From positions 382,260-446,259 of the forward strand of contig NZ_RJJW01000003.1 of assembly GCF_003781945.1 (NCBI RefSeq): 64,000 nt of DNA. The letters run 5' to 3'. This document shows, in pieces, positions 24,050-32,067 of the stretch (positions within the stretch are counted from its first letter, which is position 1; each line of letters starts with the position of its first letter). The notes beneath the pieces were generated by a model. It ran no database searches, was not told the origin of the DNA, and worked only from the letters and a program-made list of their open reading frames with translations. The DNA is from Halorubrum sp. CSM-61 (GTDB taxonomy: Archaea; Halobacteriota; Halobacteria; Halobacteriales; Haloferacaceae). A program made the translations under genes and the position numbers.

Positions 24050-26494
24050 TCACTCGCCCGGCGTCAGCGCCTCCAGCAGCCGCACCGCGGGCGCCTTCGC
24101 CAGCGGCTCGTTCGCGTTTCCGCAGTGGGGCGACTGGACGCACGCGGGACAGCCGCCCTCGCAGTCGCAGGTTTCGATCAGGCGGGCCGTGCGAGCCATC
24201 AGCTCCTCGATCCGCTCGTGACCGCGCCGCGTGAGCCCGACGCCGCCGGGGTGGCCGTCGTAGACGAACACCGCCGGAGCGTCGGTGTGGGGGTGGTACG
24301 GCGTCGAGATGCCGCCAACGTCGGCGCGGTCACAGAGCAGGTGGAAGGGGAAAAGCGAGATGAGCCCGTGCTCGGCCGCGTGGATCCCGCCGTTGAAAGC
24401 GTGTTCGCCGCCCGGGAGGCCCTCGCCGCCGTCGGTCGTCGCTTCCCCGTCGCCACCGTCAGTCGCCGTCTCCCCGTCGGCGACCGCCTCGCTCGCGCCG
24501 CCGTCGTTCCCGCCGGGCCCCTCGAGCGCGCGCATCTCCGACTCGATATCCGCCGGCACCGGGAAGTACAGCGCCTTCGTCCGCAACGTCGTCTCCGGGA
24601 GGTCCAGCGTCGACTCCCCGAGCGACTCGCCCGTCTTGGCGTCCTTCCGGACGAACCCCGTAATCCGCTCCGTCACGGTCACGTCCGCGAACCGGACCGG
24701 AACGTCCGGGCGGGCCGACAGCTCGCGCTCGCCGAGGTCCGCGTTCACGACGATGTCCTTCTCGGTGAGCGGCCGAGTGTAGTAGTCGGCCCACGAGGAC
24801 TGCAACTCGGCGACGTCGCGGTCGAGGTCGAGCTCCGTCACCTCGTAGGTCCGGCCCTGCTGGTGGTAGATCGCGCCGGGATGCGCGTCGCGTAAGGCGT
24901 CGCCGAACCCGAGCGAGGCGACCGTCTCGTTGCGCGACGAGTCGATCAGATCCACCTCGCGGTCGCCGGCGGTCCGCAGGCTCACCGACTGCTGCGGGCT
25001 CGACGAGCCGGCGTACGTCCATCGGATCCCGTCGGCGACCTCCCGCCTCTCCAGAGTTCCCTCGTCGGTCAGGTCCGCGACGACGTTCGGGAACGACTCG
25101 CCGAAAAAGCGCTCGTCGGCGGGCGAGAGCCAGCTCTCGTCGGCGGCGCAGGCGACGTGCCCCGGGAGCAGTTGGTCGTTCTCGGGGTCGCAGATCGCGT
25201 CCTCCGGCGGCGCCTCGAAGAAGTCGCTCGGGTTGCGCATGAGGTACTGGTCGAGCTGGTCCTCGCCGCCGACCATCACCACGAGCGCCGGGTCGTCGCC
25301 GCGGCCCGCCCGCCCCGCGCGCTGGTGCGCCGACATCCGCGTCCCGGGGTAGCCGTCCAGGATGACGGCGTCGAGCCCGCCCACGTCGACGCCGAGCTCG
25401 AGGGCGCTCGTCGACCAGACGCCCCGGAGTTCCCCGGAGTGGAGGTCCGCCTCGATCTCGCGGCGCCGGTCGTCGGTTAAGGCCGCCTGATACGCGCCGA
25501 CCGCCCCGGCGAGGTCGCGCTCGCCGCGCTCTCGGAGGTCGCTCGCGCTGTCGGTCGCGTACTGCTCCGCGGTCTGTCTGGCCCGCGTGAACGCCAGAGT
25601 CTGTGCGCCCGCGGTCACGAGATCGCAGAAGAGCCGCTTGCTCTCGGCGTGGCTCGACTTCCGCCGGCCGCTCCCGCGCTCCTGCCAGTCGTCGTCGTAC
25701 TCCGGCGGGTTCCACAGCACCCAGTCGCGCGGGCCGCGGCCGGAGGTGTCCTCGTCGATCAGAGTTATCCCCTCCGGGTCGCGTCCGGTCACGGTCGCGA
25801 CGTGCTCGACCGGGTTGTTGATCGTCGCCGAACAGCAGACGAACTGCGGGCTCGACTCGAACCGCTCGCAGGTCCGCGCGAGTCGTCGGAGGGTCAGCGC
25901 GACCTGCGAGCCGAACACCCCGCGGTAGCTGTGGACCTCGTCGATCACGACGTACTCCAGCGACGAGAAGAACCAGTCCCACAGGCGCCCCGCGTACGGG
26001 AGCAGGGCGTAGTGGAGCATGTCCGGGTTCGAGAGGAGGACGGTCGGCTCGCGGTCGCGCACCTCCCGCTTCTCCGACCGCGAGAGCCGCCCCGTGTAGG
26101 ACTCGACGGAGACGCCGCTGCCGAACCCGAGCCCGTGGGCGAGGTCGCTCAGGCTCTCCTCTTGGTCCGCGATCAGCGCGTTCTGGGGGCCGACGTAGAG
26201 GGTTCGACCCCCGTGGTCCATCGCCGCCTCGAAGGCCGGCACGGTGTACGCGAGCGACTTCCCGCTCGCGGTCTCGGTGGCGAGCACGGCGTCGTCGCCG
26301 TCGCGGACCGCCTCGATCGCCTCGGCCTGGTGGCGGTAGAGCCGGTCGATCCCGTCTTTCGCGAGCGCGTCGGCCATCCGGGGCGCGAGATCGACGTCGC
26401 GAAATTCGGGCTCGCGGGCGGGCAGGCGGCGGTGCTCCGCGATCTGTCCCTCGTAGAACGGTCGGTTCCGCAGCCACTCGATGGCGTCCTCCAC
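24050..26494 (-). CDS. DEAD/DEAH helicase with C-terminal Zn domain (MrfA/Hrq1-like)
   Basis: An 814-residue superfamily 2 helicase. Motif I is ATETASGKSLAYT (about 69-81), motif II VIDEVHSYRG, motif III CCSATINNP and motif VI SAHQRAGRAGRGDD. The C-terminus is the DUF1998 domain with a four-Cys zinc site, CDCEGGCPACVQSPHCGN (near 780). This is the layout of Bacillus MrfA (YprA) and fungal Hrq1, 3'-5' helicases involved in repair of crosslinked or alkylated DNA. A Gly/Asp-rich linker lies near 650-690. Located upstream of a photolyase on the same strand. Gene-level function is inferred from the family. Confidence 0.88.
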   Translation of the reverse strand: MEDAIEWLRNRPFYEGQIAEHRRLPAREPEFRDVDLAPRMADALAKDGIDRLYRHQAEAIEAVRDGDDAVLATETASGKSLAYTVPAFEAAMDHGGRTLYVGPQNALIADQEESLSDLAHGLGFGSGVSVESYTGRLSRSEKREVRDREPTVLLSNPDMLHYALLPYAGRLWDWFFSSLEYVVIDEVHSYRGVFGSQVALTLRRLARTCERFESSPQFVCCSATINNPVEHVATVTGRDPEGITLIDEDTSGRGPRDWVLWNPPEYDDDWQERGSGRRKSSHAESKRLFCDLVTAGAQTLAFTRARQTAEQYATDSASDLRERGERDLAGAVGAYQAALTDDRRREIEADLHSGELRGVWSTSALELGVDVGGLDAVILDGYPGTRMSAHQRAGRAGRGDDPALVVMVGGEDQLDQYLMRNPSDFFEAPPEDAICDPENDQLLPGHVACAADESWLSPADERFFGESFPNVVADLTDEGTLERREVADGIRWTYAGSSSPQQSVSLRTAGDREVDLIDSSRNETVASLGFGDALRDAHPGAIYHQQGRTYEVTELDLDRDVAELQSSWADYYTRPLTEKDIVVNADLGERELSARPDVPVRFADVTVTERITGFVRKDAKTGESLGESTLDLPETTLRTKALYFPVPADIESEMRALEGPGGNDGGASEAVADGETATDGGDGEATTDGGEGLPGGEHAFNGGIHAAEHGLISLFPFHLLCDRADVGGISTPYHPHTDAPAVFVYDGHPGGVGLTRRGHERIEELMARTARLIETCDCEGGCPACVQSPHCGNANEPLAKAPAVRLLEALTPGE

Positions 26495-26666
26495 GGCTAC
26501 GGTATCGTGGGGTCGGTCGGCCCTAATCGTTGCGGTCGGTACGGAGTCCGTTCGGAACGAAAACGCTGAGCGTCGAAGGTGGTCTCGGTCGATTACGGGA
26601 GTAGGTATTGCAGATCGGTGGTGGCGAATCAGTATTTAAAGGATCCGTGAGCGGCGGCGACGATCG

Positions 26667-26960
26667 CTTATAAAGAACAACGCGGTGGCGCGCCCCAGTG
26701 AGCGGCCGCCATCGGCGGCCGCGAACCGACGGTGCGAGGGAGTCGCTGGCGGCGACAGCCGCCAGCGACGAGGCTGGGGAGGCGGGAGGCTGTGCGGTCG
26801 GGTGGGACTCAAAGGGGCAGCCGCTGTGGGCGGCGCAGGCGACGTAAGCACCGCAACGAGGGAGCGAAGCGACTGAGTGAGGAGCGCAACGAGCGTGCGC
26901 CGCCCACAGCGGCTGGGGCTTTGGAGGTCGTCACCGCAGTGTCGCCGATCGCTTAAAAAC
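26667..26960 (+). repeat. Structured intergenic element, copy 4
   Basis: This lies within the 566-bp gap 26495-27060. TATA CTTATAAAG (26667); outer P1 CGCGCC (26689-26694) with GGTGCG (26731-26736), different from other copies yet still paired; inner hairpin GCGGCCGCC (26702-26710) with GGCGGCCGC (26714-26722); P2 of 12 perfect pairs, 26742-26753 with 26758-26769; GAGGCTGGGGAGG; GTGGGACTCAAAGGGGCAG; P3 of 20 perfect pairs, 26818-26837 with 26896-26915; outer CAAAG (26810-26814) with CTTTG (26919-26923). It ends at CGATCGCTTAAAAAC, close to its opening CGATCGCTTATAAAG. Flanks hold further TATA-like sites (near 26630 and 26986) but no gene. Confidence 0.87.
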
Positions 26961-27060
26961 AGCCGCCAGCAACACCGCTCGATCACGTATAAACAACCAC
27001 TCTACAAGCGTGCTATACCCACTCCCGCAATTGCTCGCTCTTGTCTGCCTCGACCGCTCT

Positions 27061-27729
27061 CTAGTCGTCGGCGCCGGCGACCCGCCTCCCACCGACCTCC
27101 ATCGGGATCGGCTCCCGCGGGAGCGGGTCGTCCGGTCCATCGCGGGCGAGCGGCGGCCAGCGCACCTCGGTCGCGACCGGGTCGTCGAGGTCGAGCGTCA
27201 TCCGGATGTCCCCTCTCCGGTCGGCGAGTTCGAAGCCGACCGTCCGGTAGACGCTCCGCGCGACCCGGTTCCCGCTCTCGACGTGGAGTTCGAGCCCCTC
27301 GCGCCCCCCGGCGGCGGCGTCGGCGATGACGTGGCGGCAGAGCTCCGTCCCCACGCCGCGCCCCTGCGTCTCGGGGTGGACGAAGACGGCGAGTTCGGGG
27401 CGGGGCGCGTCGCTCGGCGTGTACACCGCGTGGCCGAAGACTTCGCCGTCGCGCTCGGCGACGACGTTGCTCCCCTCGTCGAGCATCGTCTCGATCCAGT
27501 CGGCCCGGCGACTCCGGGTCACCGGCGGGAGCCCCTGCGCGCGGTCCGGCGTCTCGAACCCCTCGTACATCTCCGCGAGGGCCGCGGCGTCCGCCCCGAC
27601 CGCGGGGCGAATCGTCCACCGGGCACCCCGCTTGTCGACGAAGCGCGGACAGCGCGGCGGACAGTGGACCGTCCCCTCGCACTCGCTGCCGTCCCAGCCG
27701 TCGCAGGCGACGGTGGCGTCGTGGCTCAT
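27061..27729 (-). CDS. GNAT-family N-acetyltransferase with N-terminal Cys cluster
   Basis: A 222-residue protein. Residues about 39-205 form a GNAT acetyltransferase domain, with the acetyl-CoA motif VFVHPETQGRGVGTELCRHV and the following GLELHVESGNRVARSVYRTV and FELADRR. The first 38 residues carry four cysteines (CDGWDGSECEGTVHCPPRC), a probable zinc knuckle not part of ordinary GNATs. That may mediate protein or nucleic-acid recognition. The acceptor substrate is unknown. ATG at 27729. Confidence 0.85.
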   Translation of the reverse strand: MSHDATVACDGWDGSECEGTVHCPPRCPRFVDKRGARWTIRPAVGADAAALAEMYEGFETPDRAQGLPPVTRSRRADWIETMLDEGSNVVAERDGEVFGHAVYTPSDAPRPELAVFVHPETQGRGVGTELCRHVIADAAAGGREGLELHVESGNRVARSVYRTVGFELADRRGDIRMTLDLDDPVATEVRWPPLARDGPDDPLPREPIPMEVGGRRVAGADD

Positions 27730-27825
27730 ACCTGACGGTCGGTCCCCCGCGGAGTTATATCGTGACAGCTGGTCCCACTGCGTGGGAACGGGGCGGGCGC
27801 CGCAACGGGGTGTTCCGGTCGGACG

Positions 27826-28614
27826 CTACTCCCGAATCAGCACGATCCCGTCCCGGAACACCGAGTGGTTCGGCACCACGTGCTCCTCGCCGTCGGCCTC
27901 GATGCGGGTGACGAACAGGTCGACCTCCTGGACGATCCCGCGCTCGCCGGCGACCCGCACCTCGTCGCCGATCCCGTACGGCTGCCGGAGCAGGAGGAAC
28001 ACCCCGGCGGCCGCGCTGGCGACGAGGTCCTTCGTCGCCAGCGCGGCGAACAGCACGACCGCGAGCGCGAACGCCGCCAGCAACACGACAAGCGCGATGG
28101 TCTGTACGCCGACCTGTCCGAGCGCGATCAGGACGGCGACGTAGACGACGCTGTACTTCACGAGCGGCGGTAACACGCCGAGCTCGGGGAGCTTGATCCC
28201 GCGGAGCCGCTCGGCGACCAGCAGCTCCGCCTTGTCGCCGACGACGATCCCGACGATGAGAACGATGACGGCGACGAACAGCCGCGGGAGGAACGCGGCG
28301 ACGTCCGACCAGAACCGTTGGAGGTAGTTGACGTCGGCGACGGTCAGCGCGACGATGATAGTGACGGCGACGATGAAGTAGCTCGACAGCTGGGCCAGGA
28401 TCCGCACCGTCGAGGTGTCGAACTCGCGAGCGGTGCGCTCGAAGGCGGTCCCCTCGATCACCTCCGGGACGCCCGCGCGAGTCAGCAGGCGGCGATTGAT
28501 CACGCCCACGAGGTACGCCGCGAACAGTCCGAACAGCAGCACGAACAGGGCGAGCCAGATCCGGTCCGGGACCGCTGCGACGAACTCGGAGAGGGGTGTC
28601 GGTACCGCGGACAT
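27826..28614 (-). CDS. MscS-family mechanosensitive channel
   Basis: A 262-residue small-conductance mechanosensitive channel homologue. Three to four TM helices precede a pore-lining helix, LAAFALAVVLFAALATKDLV, then the beta domain with LLRQPYGIGDEVRVAGERGI and VDLFVTRIEADGEEHVVPNH, the MscS signature. It opens on membrane tension and releases solutes during osmotic down-shock. It starts 5 bp after the stop of dacZ on the same strand, so the two are almost certainly one operon. That links the channel to c-di-AMP, a nucleotide known to control osmolyte and ion balance. Confidence 0.9.
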   Translation of the reverse strand: MSAVPTPLSEFVAAVPDRIWLALFVLLFGLFAAYLVGVINRRLLTRAGVPEVIEGTAFERTAREFDTSTVRILAQLSSYFIVAVTIIVALTVADVNYLQRFWSDVAAFLPRLFVAVIVLIVGIVVGDKAELLVAERLRGIKLPELGVLPPLVKYSVVYVAVLIALGQVGVQTIALVVLLAAFALAVVLFAALATKDLVASAAAGVFLLLRQPYGIGDEVRVAGERGIVQEVDLFVTRIEADGEEHVVPNHSVFRDGIVLIRE

Positions 28615-28619
28615 GGCGA

Positions 28620-29429
28620 TCAGTACTCCTCCGGATCGATCTCCAAGACGAGTTCTCCCGCCTTAAACGCCCGCACGAGCCCGTCCGACTCGGAGAGCAC
28701 GATCGCCGTCGCGTTCGTGTCGCGGGTGATCGCCCCGCCGGCCATGTGGCGCGCGCTGAGCCCCTTCGGGATGTCGACGCCCTCCGCGCCGGGTTCGAGG
28801 TAGCGGTACGCGGAGACGATCTTCCCGGAGTCGGAGACGACGAACGCGCCGTCGAGCCGCGAGAACTCCTTGAGCATTACGTTGACGATGGGGTCGCCGA
28901 CGTGGACGTGCGACTTCTCGAAGGGGTTGTACGACAGCGGGCGGGACTTGTTCATCACCTTCCCCGCGTCGCCGACGACGAACAGCGCGCCCACCGGCTT
29001 CCCCTTCTGCCCCTTCTGTCCGAGCTCGATCGCGACCTCGAACACGTCGCGGATCACGCTCGGCTCCGCCCGGGAGTTGACGAAGAGGTCGTATATCCCG
29101 GTGTGGACCGTCTCGTCGACGGTGACGCGGACCACCGCGTCCGACCCGCCGTCGAAGACGGACGCGATGCAGGCCACCTCGTCGCCCTCGGAGACGAGGC
29201 CGGCGTCCATCGCTCCCTCGATGCCGAACCGGATCCGGTCTTTGACGTTGTCGAAGGGGAGGGGAAGCTCGACGAACACCTCCGCGTCGACGTCGTTGTC
29301 GGGGGCGATGACGACGATCTCCGTGTCGCCGTCCTCGAACCGGTTGTAGAACGAGCTGGTCGGCGAGAACAGCAACACGGCGTCCGCGTCCTCGACGAGA
29401 TCGGACAGGTGATCGGTGAGCGAGGCCAT
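28620..29429 (-). CDS. dacZ: Diadenylate cyclase DacZ (c-di-AMP synthase)
   Basis: A 269-residue diadenylate cyclase that condenses two ATP into c-di-AMP. The C-terminal DAC domain has the catalytic LDGAFVVSDSG (about 194-204) and LSARHMAGGAITRDTNATAI, containing the RHxxA ATP-binding motif. The N-terminal domain (about 1-120) is the archaeal DacZ type, not the DisA type. The Haloferax volcanii homologue is the known c-di-AMP synthase, and its level is essential and tied to osmotic stress. The ATG at 29429 (MASLTDHLSDLV) is preferred over one 9 bp upstream. Operon partner: mscS, 5 bp downstream. Confidence 0.92.
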   Translation of the reverse strand: MASLTDHLSDLVEDADAVLLFSPTSSFYNRFEDGDTEIVVIAPDNDVDAEVFVELPLPFDNVKDRIRFGIEGAMDAGLVSEGDEVACIASVFDGGSDAVVRVTVDETVHTGIYDLFVNSRAEPSVIRDVFEVAIELGQKGQKGKPVGALFVVGDAGKVMNKSRPLSYNPFEKSHVHVGDPIVNVMLKEFSRLDGAFVVSDSGKIVSAYRYLEPGAEGVDIPKGLSARHMAGGAITRDTNATAIVLSESDGLVRAFKAGELVLEIDPEEY

Positions 29430-29504
29430 TACTCTCACGGACTCTCGGCCGACGTATAGTCGTTGTGTCGGCGTCGTGCGCGCGTCAGACGAGCGGTGAG
29501 AGCG

Positions 29505-30419
29505 TCACCGACCCCCGCCGCTTTCGTCGTGGTCGGAAGAGCCGGCCGAACCGGTGTCGGAGGGGCCGACCGAGCCGGTGTCGGAGGGGCCGACCGAATC
29601 AGCGTCGACGGAGCCGAGCAGGTCGCCGAGGACCGACGGATCCGCTGCCGTCCCGACCGATTCGAATTCCGAAGCGGCGGCGCCGATCCCGGGAGAGGGG
29701 TTGTCGGTCGTCAGAGCCGATCCGAACTGATCCGCCTCTTCGGTGGCGAGTCCGCTGGTGAGAATCGCTCTGACGGCGTCGTCGACGGTGAGGTCCACGT
29801 CGAAGACCCGGTCGCGCGGAACGTACACTAAGAATCCCCCGGTGACCGGGTTCGGAGCCATCGGGACGAAGAGGGTTATCATCTCTTCGGAGCCGGTCGC
29901 CTCGTCGACTGCGTCGGGCGGCGCGGCCGTTTGAAAGGCGATGAGGTAGGTGTCCTCGGAGAGCATCTCGACGAGCTTCACCGCCTCGAAGTTGTCGACG
30001 TCGTCGCCCAAGACGAGGTTACCGACCCGACGGAGCGTCTGGTACACCGTCCCGATCCCGGGGATCGACGCGATCAGATAATCGAGCACGTTGACGAGGG
30101 CTTCGCCGTACCGGTACCGCGCGACGGCACCGACGGCGACGATCAGGAACAGGAACAGGAGGATGGCGATGATCTCGCTCAGGAAACCGATCACGTCGGT
30201 GTACACGCCCGTCTCGAGGAGGAAGGCGATGAGCGCGCGCCGCCGGAAGAACCCGATGACTCCCGCGGTCTCGAGCATTCCGACGACGGGGCCGAGGCTC
30301 TGCCGGATCCGCCCGATCACGAACCAGATGAAGTAGAGCGTTAAGAGGAGAGGAATGACTATCGCGAGTCCGGTGAGAATGATTTTCTCGAGCGTCTGAA
30401 TCGCTCCCTTTCCGTACAT
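29505..30419 (-). CDS. DUF502 membrane protein
   Basis: A 304-residue membrane protein of the DUF502 family. It has an N-terminal TM helix (ILTGLAIVIPLLLTLYFIWF), a second TM (EIIAILLFLFLIVAVGAVA), then the conserved IPGIGTVYQTLRRVGNLVLG and a soluble part with TLFVPMAPNPVTGGFLVYVP, the family signature. The acidic Ser/Gly-rich C-tail contains a 24-bp repeat coding SVGPSDTG twice. It lies 75 bp upstream of dacZ on the same strand and might be cotranscribed. The family's function is not established. Confidence 0.9.
   Translation of the reverse strand: MYGKGAIQTLEKIILTGLAIVIPLLLTLYFIWFVIGRIRQSLGPVVGMLETAGVIGFFRRRALIAFLLETGVYTDVIGFLSEIIAILLFLFLIVAVGAVARYRYGEALVNVLDYLIASIPGIGTVYQTLRRVGNLVLGDDVDNFEAVKLVEMLSEDTYLIAFQTAAPPDAVDEATGSEEMITLFVPMAPNPVTGGFLVYVPRDRVFDVDLTVDDAVRAILTSGLATEEADQFGSALTTDNPSPGIGAAASEFESVGTAADPSVLGDLLGSVDADSVGPSDTGSVGPSDTGSAGSSDHDESGGGR
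29551..29598. repeat. 24-bp tandem repeat in the DUF502 C-tail
   Basis: CCGGTGTCGGAGGGGCCGAC starts at 29551 and again at 29575, a period of 24 bp. It codes two copies of SVGPSDTG in the acidic tail of the DUF502 protein. Replication slippage in low-complexity sequence is the likely origin. Confidence 0.85.
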
Positions 30420-30559
30420 TGTTCCACTGTGGAGGGAGCGGTCTTGTAATTATAAACGGGTTAACCGAACGGACCGGCGTCTCTCGACGATCGTCCGGTC
30501 GACGGGCATCGGACGACCTCCCGCGCGACTTTTAGCCCCGAGGCGACTACCGGACGCAC

Positions 30560-31684
30560 ATGGCGACCCGCGAGGCCCTCTGGGACTACCGCGACGAGTT
30601 CGGCGACGCCTTCGGGCGCACCTACTTCCGCCGGTTCGGCCCCGGCGTGGTCTCCAGCGTCGGGATCGGCACCTACCTCGGCGATCCCACCGCCGCCGTC
30701 GACGACGCGTACCGCGAGGCGATCGGCCTCGCGCTGCGCTCCGGCGTGAACCACGTCGACACCGCCGTCAACTACCGGTGCGGGCGCGCCGAGCGCGTCG
30801 TCGGCGAGGCGGTTCGGAACTCCCCGATCGACCGCGACGCGGTCGTCGTGGCGACGAAGGGGGGGTTCCTCCCGTTCGACGGCGAGCGCCCCGACGATCC
30901 CGCCGCGTTCGTCCGAGAGCAATTTGTAGAACCGGGGATCGTCGCACCCGACGACCTCGCGAACGGGGCGCACGCGATCGCACCCGACTACCTGGAGTGG
31001 TCGCTCGATCGCTCGCTGGACCGGCTCGGCCTCGACGCGGTCGACTGCTACTACGTCCACAACCCGGAGACGCAGCTGGCGACGCGGTCTCGCGAGGCGG
31101 TGTACGACCGGCTGGAGGCCGCCTTCGAGGCCCTAGAGCGCCGACGCGCCGCGGACGATATCGGGGCCTACGGCGTCGCGACGTGGGACGCGTTCCGGGT
31201 CCCCGAGGGCGACGAGCGGTACCTCTCGCTCGCCGCGGTGCTCTCCCGGGCCGAGGCCGCCGGCGAGGCGGTCGGCCCCGACGACAACCACGGGTTCGAG
31301 GCGATCCAACTCCCCTTCAACGTCGCCATGGCGGACGCGTTCACGCGGCGGAACCACCGCGCGCCCGAGGGCGACGCCGACCGCGACACCGGCGCGGAGC
31401 CGGTCTCCGCGCTGGAGTTCGCCCACGAGGCCGGGCTCTCCGTGGTGACGAGCGCGAGCATCGGGCAGGGCGAACTCGCCGTCGAGGACGCGATCCCGGA
31501 CGACGTCGACGCGACGCTCGCGGGCGAGACGCCGGCCCAGCGCGCGCTCAACTTCGCGCGGAGCGCGCCGGGCGTCACCTCCTCTCTCGTCGGCGCGAGC
31601 GACCTCGACCACCTCCGCGAGAACGTCGCCGCCGGAACCTTCGACCCACTCGGCGCGTCGGCGTTCGACGCGGTGTTCGAGTAG
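30560..31684 (+). CDS. Aldo/keto reductase
   Basis: A 374-residue (alpha/beta)8 oxidoreductase of the aldo/keto reductase superfamily. The catalytic Asp and Tyr are in HVDTAVNYRCGRAERVVG (about 65-82) and the Lys in VVVATKGGFLPF. Also visible is DYLEWSLDRSLDRLGLDAVD then YYVHNPE, the usual second conserved block. The C-terminal NAD(P)-site region (FARSAPGVTSSLVGASDLDH, LRENV) fits the family. It is somewhat longer than the 320-residue norm because of acidic insertions. Single gene; substrate unknown. Confidence 0.87.
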   Translation: MATREALWDYRDEFGDAFGRTYFRRFGPGVVSSVGIGTYLGDPTAAVDDAYREAIGLALRSGVNHVDTAVNYRCGRAERVVGEAVRNSPIDRDAVVVATKGGFLPFDGERPDDPAAFVREQFVEPGIVAPDDLANGAHAIAPDYLEWSLDRSLDRLGLDAVDCYYVHNPETQLATRSREAVYDRLEAAFEALERRRAADDIGAYGVATWDAFRVPEGDERYLSLAAVLSRAEAAGEAVGPDDNHGFEAIQLPFNVAMADAFTRRNHRAPEGDADRDTGAEPVSALEFAHEAGLSVVTSASIGQGELAVEDAIPDDVDATLAGETPAQRALNFARSAPGVTSSLVGASDLDHLRENVAAGTFDPLGASAFDAVFE

Positions 31685-31778
31685 CGGAGAAAGACGCGAG
31701 GAGGAGGGGAGAGACAACACGAGAGGGACGCGATGCGATCGGTTTCGGTGACGCTTCGGGAGCAGGCGGGAGAACGGG

Positions 31779-31949
31779 TCAGCGCAGCTCTTTGAACGTG
31801 GCTTCGCACTCGGGGCAGACGCGGACGGAGAACACCTCGTCCGGGTCGTTCTGCTTTTTCAGCACCTTCTCGCAGTCGGCGCAGTTCAGCCGCTCGTAGG
31901 TGTCCTTGAACAGGTCGCCGTCGCGAAGCCCCTTCCGCGTCGATTTCAT
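31779..31949 (-). CDS. Small zinc-finger protein, HVO_0758 family
   Basis: A 56-residue protein, MKSTRKGLRDGDLFKDTYER onward, with zinc-binding pairs CADC (23-26) and CPEC (45-48) and the family-typical KKQNDPDEVFSVRVCPEC stretch. The ATG at 31949 gives exactly the length of the Haloferax HVO_0758 protein, which has been studied as a small zinc finger connected with biofilm and swarming. A TATAAAAA segment near 31975 is well placed as its promoter. Longer in-frame starts upstream are unlikely. Confidence 0.88.
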   Translation of the reverse strand: MKSTRKGLRDGDLFKDTYERLNCADCEKVLKKQNDPDEVFSVRVCPECEATFKELR

Positions 31950-32067
31950 GGCTCGAAGTTGATCGCGTGACCGTATAAAAACCCCGTACGACGCCGGTCG
32001 GACGCGGCGGGTCGAGCGCCGCGGCCGCTTTCGCAACCCTTGTCTCCCGCCGCCGACAACGACGTCC

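Noticed and set aside
22595-24895. A plus-strand open frame of 766 codons opposite photolyase and helicase
   Set aside because: It crosses the boundary of two solid minus-strand genes and has shadow composition.
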